From Sthenelais limicola (lineage: Eukaryota > Annelida > Polychaeta > Phyllodocida > Sigalionidae), in NCBI GenBank assembly GCA_942159475.1, contig OW804095.1, positions 69,220,773 to 69,284,772 on the forward strand: a stretch of 64,000 nucleotides of DNA, written 5' to 3'. A program made the position numbers and the translations under genes. The notes beneath the pieces were generated by a model that had not been told where the DNA came from, made no database searches, and saw only the letters and a list, made by a program, of their open reading frames with translations. Positions 59,559-64,000 of this stretch are shown here, piece by piece. Position 1 is the first letter of the stretch. The number at the start of each line of letters is the position of its first letter.

Positions 59559-60113
59559 TGGAGGGCAGAGTGAGGGGAGGAGGACGAGGACAGGAATGGG
59601 AGGAGAAGGCAGGGGATCGAGCAGGAGGAGAGGTGAAGGAAGGGGGGGGGGGGTAAAGGGGAGGGAGAGCAAAGGAGGTAGTCGGGGAGGGGAACGAAAG
59701 GGGGAGGAGAAGGAAAATTGATAGATGTATAGGTGTGTGTGTGGTGGGGGGGGGGGGGGTGCAAGTACTTTTCAATGAAATCCTCTTATTATATCTGTCT
59801 TTCTCATCTCCCCTCAACTGTGCTCTCTCTCCCCTCCCTACTTTATCTATCTCTCTCCTTTATCATTTATCTCCTAAAATACTTAATTCTAGAATTCTTA
59901 AAAGGATAATCTTAAATCCTCATTATTTCTTTTTTCAAATAGGTTTCCAGTGTTAAATTTGGCAAGTCGAACATTCGATTTAATGAAGGTATTGTTCCAT
60001 TTCTTTCTCATGATATACCCAGAGAAAGAGGGGGAGGGGAAAGTGATGAGGATTGGGGAATAAAGAGAATTGCAGACCTAACCTGCTATATTCCAAGTGC
60101 CGAAGGCGCTTGT

Positions 60114-60272
60114 CCTACCATAAAAAAGGTATCGCACTCCGGACCGCACTCTGGCATACGAAGAGTGCCAAGACGCAGTCAGTTCAGGTAATAAACGTCA
60201 GAGGGCAGCACTATAGATACAGCAGGTGCCCGCTCGTCATTTCACTCGCTTCAGTGGCAGTCCAGCTTCGAA
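60114..60272 (+). promoter_or_regulatory. PGK promoter / 5' UTR region
   Basis: About 160 bp lie between the end of repeat copy D and the PGK start codon. It contains a TATA-like CATAAAAAAG at 60118-60127, CCGGACCG, and a small hairpin GCACTCT/AGAGTGC near 60146-60168. The transcription start is unknown. Confidence 0.4.
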
Positions 60273-60334
60273 ATGGCTCTCAAGAAACTCTCCATTGACG
60301 CCTTGGATCTCTCTGGAAAGAGGGTCCTAATGAG
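60273..60334 (+). CDS. PGK1: Phosphoglycerate kinase, first coding exon
   Basis: The exon encodes MALKKLSIDALDLSGKRVLM plus the first two bases of an Arg codon, then a GT donor (ATGAG/GTACTG). It matches the N-terminus of animal phosphoglycerate kinase (K-L-x-(I/L)-D-x-L-D-x-x-G-K-R-V-x-M-R) in sequence and length. The phase-2 intron after ...VxMR is at the position known in vertebrate PGK genes. PGK is a cytosolic glycolytic enzyme converting 1,3-bisphosphoglycerate and ADP to 3-phosphoglycerate and ATP. The start has G at -3 and G at +4, a fair Kozak context. A retained intron position argues against a retrocopy. Exon 2 (which should start with VDFNVP) was not found before 64000, so the intron exceeds 3.6 kb. 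Confidence 0.85.
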
Positions 60335-61378
60335 GTACTGTGCTCTATAAATGACTATTTTCTTCATATAACTTGTATTTGGTGGATATTCTGTTGTCAC
60401 GGTGTACTTTTGTTCGAGGCTTTGTTCGGAAGACATGTCACGTCGGAGACCGTTTGTCGTCGCCAAAGTATACCGGCGCCGGCTCGAGGGGAGCGCGGGA
60501 GGCCCCGAGAACTACCCATTCTCTTCCCGTGGCGCTCTGTCCACGTCTACCAATCAATATAATTTCTGGAAATTCTCGGTGTTATTTTGGATTGTTTAAC
60601 TCAGCTAGGATGTCAATACTGTTGACTGTTACCATGCGACTTGGTCTCAATTTTATTAATTCAACTATGAATGAGTCTCCGGAACCAGATTCAGCTGCCT
60701 TCAATTCGTCTCAAGGACACTGAGCAAGGTCATGTTCTGTAATGCCTACATGACCAGAGACAGTTCCCAACACATAAATTTAGAGTTACACTGAACTAGA
60801 CAGCATCCATCTTTACAAGGCCCACTCAGGCAGACTGAAAGACTGGAGTGCTTCAGTAGCCGGCTAGCCTACTGTCTAGTGAGCATAGACCTACATTTTC
60901 CAGACAGTCAGCAGTGATGTCGGAACCAGGGGGGCCACAGGGGCCATGCCCCCACCCCCCAAATGAAAGTGTGTGTGTGTGGGGGGGGGGGGGGGCGGGG
61001 AGCCCGGGGCGGAGAGGGGCCCAGAGTATGGTATTGAATGCTGAAAAAGAAGTCCTCCAGATAGAGAATGCCCTATCTTAGTAATATAAAATGCTAGTAG
61101 GCTAAACTTCTGTAACTATAGGTAAAAAAAGGTAAGAAAAGGTAAACAAATCACTTACTTATCTAATACCTTTCTACTGGAACAAAATGGAAACCAGAGG
61201 CTTCAGGTACTAATCTAGAAAAGAATTCCATACTTTCTTGAGAACAGTCTACCTCCAGGAAACTTGGGATGGGGTAGAAAAACCAAATGTAACCCAGAGC
61301 TGATGGATGCTGGCCCTAGAATGGGCCTTTCATTGATTGAAATCCAAAATTTTCCAGCTCGGTTGGTATTGAGTTCTT

Positions 61379-61511
61379 ATAGCAAATGGCCCGATGGAGG
61401 GTTCAAACTGATCGAGACTCATCAGAAAACGGGACGAACCCCAAAGGGGTGAGTTCCCGTTTTCTGATGGGTCAAGATCAGTTTGAACCCGAACAGAGGG
61501 CCATTTGCTAT
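61379..61511. mobile_element. Palindromic MITE in the PGK intron
   Basis: Arms of about 56 bp (ATAGCAAATGGCCC through TCAAACTGATC to CATCAGAAAACGGGA) pair with a roughly 20-nt loop containing CCCCAAAGGGG. Confidence 0.85.
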
Positions 61512-61676
61512 TTATTACACACTCTATTTGGATGTTAAAAAGTAAATTTAACTTTTTAAGCCTATAGTTAAGCTCGAGGAGGCTTCATTCACCGCAATTT
61601 GTAGGCCTAAGTTACGCGGTCGGGACGACGTCATCTGGCCTACGCTGCACCAATGAAATTGCGTCTTTGGCCGAAC

Positions 61677-61746
61677 GGCACACGTGAGCGGTTCGTATCA
61701 ACCGAACGGCACCCACAAACTGCACCTTTCTAACTGCTCACGTGTG
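61677..61746. promoter_or_regulatory. Two CACGTG E-boxes in inverted arrangement
   Basis: ACACGTGAGC at 61679-61688 and its inverse GCTCACGTGT at 61736-61745 lie 48 bp apart in a CG-richer stretch that also repeats CCGAACGGCAC. CACGTG is bound by bHLH factors and contains the RCGTG core of hypoxia-response elements; function here is inference. Confidence 0.3.
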
Positions 61747-64000
61747 TAATAATGTGTAAATAAGTTCAACTAGGCCTATATCGTTGGTCATTTCATGATC
61801 ATAAATTTTACCCACACAAATACAAGTAACAGAAATGCTTAATTTTGCTGACAGCCTCACCCAAGTTACAGTGGCAACCTGTCACATTTCTTTAATTCAA
61901 ACACATTTGTAAATACCCAGGGGAGAACGTGTTACGTCCATACTAACTATTCAAGCATCCAACTTTTATTGATGTCTTACATGACGTCATTTTGTCATTA
62001 AAAAGTCATTAAAAACTGGGGGAATTTGTCATTAAAAGTCATTAATTTTCATGTGCTCTGGACTGCGGGAACCATGCAATGACCTGTTGACATTTGCATG
62101 TTCTAATAATTGTTTCCCATAATTATCTAAGGAAAATAAATTAATATGAAGATAGGGCATGGTGTTGTCTCATATATTCTCAAGTTTGGGGGCAATATTA
62201 GATGTTTTTTTGCCTCTAAAATCATTTTTATTAAGGGTCCCTCTCTGCGTCCATTGGAACCTGCACCCACATAATGTAAACACAGGTGGCTTGGCCCCAG
62301 TTCCAGTCAAATTTACCCATGATCCTCTGCTTTGGCCCCTCTCCACTATAAAAATCCGAATTCGGATAACTCCTATTATGCATGCATAACAACCCAGACT
62401 CGTAGCTCCGCCCCCATCCCGACAGGCTATGCGTATTAGGCAGGATCCTCTAAGATTTCCAAATAATGCCTTAGTTCCCATTACCCCGGTCTCAAGACCT
62501 ACCTCTTTGTCCTTCATAGAGTCTAGGATTGAGAGTTCATCCTGGTTCTTAAGGTCTTACTAGTACAACAACTGCACATATGAGGCTGCTCAGTACTGCG
62601 TATACTAGGAACGTGTATCCTTCGCGGCCATCAGATACGATCACTCTCCCACACTCAGCATCACTTGTGTAAGTTCGGCTGAACTTGGAGTAATGGTTTC
62701 TCACTCTATCACCAGTAGCGCCACCGAGCCTTCTCACCCGTGACTCTGGTGTGCAATACCATTGCTGTATATCGGCGTTGGTGTGCTCAAGGATTTAACA
62801 CTAAAATGAAACGATTTTAATGCGACTGGCCATGGTAGGAGGGAGGGACAGCAGGGAGGGTGGTGGGCAATGTCAATCTACAAAAAGAGTCCATATTTAT
62901 GAAAGTAAATAGCCCAAGACTTCCCCTCATTCCCATCAAATTGTGACGATACTCTGGTGCCACATACATCTGGATCAACTACTATAGGCCTATTCTATCT
63001 CCAATACACTCTACTGTTACTACTACTAGGCCTATAGCTTCCCTACCTCAGAGATATTCCATACATATCAGTACCATACCTAAAATGACATAGGCCTTGT
63101 ATAGTAAGGCTATAGTATAGATCTATCTATCAACGTATAGGCCTATACATAAACCACCAGTTATGTGGATGCTTGTGAGTGTTGTTCGGTTGTGTTTTTC
63201 CTTATTAAACTAGATATGTGAGTAGGCCTATAAGCCTATTTTTCCTAGGGCTAGGTTAAACGTTCTAAAGGCCTGCTTTTGTAAATTGTAGGCCTAAATG
63301 TAGGGGGCCTACAACATTATTGTCTATTGATAACACATATGTCAGGTTATTCGCGGCACCCAATGGCACGACTGTGCTCCCCTGCTCCTGCTACCCATTT
63401 AAAACCGGGAGTCCAGAACCAGCTATCCTCTGCTCCTCAAGTTTACAGAGTGCACAGGACACCAGGTTACCCACAATTATGATATGTGACAGATTTTTTG
63501 TAGTCCAGAAAGTTACCGCTACGAGGGCTATATTTATTTCAGGGGAAGTAAATTGGTTATGTTTCACCAGATCTGAATGCCTAATATTGTTTTTATATTT
63601 AAAAATAAAGGATCTTCGCAAAAACGGCCCTCGCAAACCAGCCGGGAGTTTTCAGGCTACTAAACTATAGCCATTCAGCATACAAGTTGCCAGGCGTTAT
63701 GCCGTGCGAGGTCTGCATCCAGTCTTGCAGGAAGGCTGCAAGACTGCTGCAGACATTTAGATTTTAGCAGAAGAATCTATATTTCGGAATAAATTATAAT
63801 CTCAGAGTTTGTACCTATGAGGAGCGGCAGTGCTTCGATGTTTTTCTGATCATACTATATCATGAAATATATATAGAAAGAAAAGGTGTCAACCTAAGAA
63901 GGCTAGCGAAGGGAAGAAATGAAAGTCCCTCATCCTAAGAATGAAACTTTCAAAAAATCTTATCTATATAAAATTGCTACGCTTTGGAATAGACTACCTG

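Larger units (their letters stand above)
58250..60113 (+). mobile_element. Hairpin-ended repeat family, copy D, interrupted by an hAT-like element
   Basis: 58250-58409 (CT-rich, with CCATACCTGTTACAAAC) and 59559-60113 (GAGGACAGGAATGGGAGGAG, GAAGGAAAATTGATAGATG and a G-run with TGCAAGTACTTTTC) form one copy around the hAT-like insertion. The 3' portion has diverged from copies A-C, but the hairpin CAAGTGCC-GAA-GGCGCTTG at 60094-60112 is kept. Its end lies 160 bp upstream of the PGK start codon. Confidence 0.6.
60335..64000 (+). other. PGK first intron (incomplete)
   Basis: No further PGK exon seen. Contents: a C/G-run region at 60945-61010 that looks like repeat sequence, a palindromic MITE at 61379-61511, paired E-boxes near 61.7 kb, and unique AT-rich DNA with AGGCCTA words. 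Short open frames inside lack motifs. Confidence 0.6.

Noticed and set aside
60373..60723. 116-codon ORF just downstream of PGK exon 1
   Set aside because: Lies within the first intron after a valid donor; no domain recognised.

Overview
This window reads as nuclear DNA of a marine invertebrate deuterostome. An echinoderm-like genome is my best guess, but this rests on overall texture (frequent AGGCCTA words, DIRS-type retroelements, lineage-expanded repeat genes) and no marker gene settles it. It is intron-bearing, AT-rich, gene-poor and dominated by transposable elements nested in one another. No bacterial-style operons, rRNA genes or CRISPR arrays are present.

Genes. Two host-type gene structures are well supported. 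At the right edge, on the + strand, lies the first coding exon of phosphoglycerate kinase (60273-60334), with the phase-2 splice donor found in animal PGK genes; the rest of the window is its first intron. On the - strand, 20826 to 16201 holds eight splice-consistent exons of a SAM-domain-like protein of a lineage-expanded family. All seven intron phases agree, but one exon carries a single-base frameshift. Weaker candidates are a short open exon at 1600-1767, a CRE-bearing CG-rich promoter-like segment near 41.6-41.9 kb, and a lysine-rich ORF at 37187-37483.

Layout. 0-1.3 kb: decayed DIRS retrotransposon. 2.2-3.4 kb: copy A of a repeat family ending in a hairpin, proposed Helentron-like. 6.4-11.6 kb: a repeat with GAAGATTAACGAC motifs, split by a 3.6 kb TIR element carrying 13 copies of a GGACGTTAGGG-type motif. 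12.1-15.2 kb: palindromic and hAT-like MITEs and a 1.6 kb TIR element built from an EcoRV-site minisatellite. 15.6-20.8 kb: tandem duplication and the SAM-like gene. 21.1-25.0 kb: a long-TIR DNA transposon with a decayed gene, nested in another repeat. 26.3-31.5 kb: LINE debris, a tRNA-like sequence, palindromic MITEs, local duplications and a decayed SGNH-hydrolase-like ORF. 31.5-34.8 kb: a zinc-finger transposase-like gene broken by a TTAA-flanked MITE that itself holds a smaller TTAA-flanked MITE. 34.8-35.6 kb: an LTR with TATA box and AATAAA. 36-49 kb: mostly featureless AT-rich DNA with small repeats. 49.4-52.6 kb: a 16-bp satellite, a 287-bp tandem repeat and a MITE. 52.9-60.1 kb: three further copies of the hairpin-ended family, one holding a TIR element that in turn holds a piggyBac-like element with a series of RFX X-box-like palindromes.

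The main story is the transposon archaeology. Several insertions can be ordered because the interrupted sequence rejoins exactly, in frame or to an intact copy elsewhere in the window. The most unusual structures are the X-box series at 54.5-56.4 kb, the motif-array element at 6.8-10.3 kb and the hairpin-ended family.
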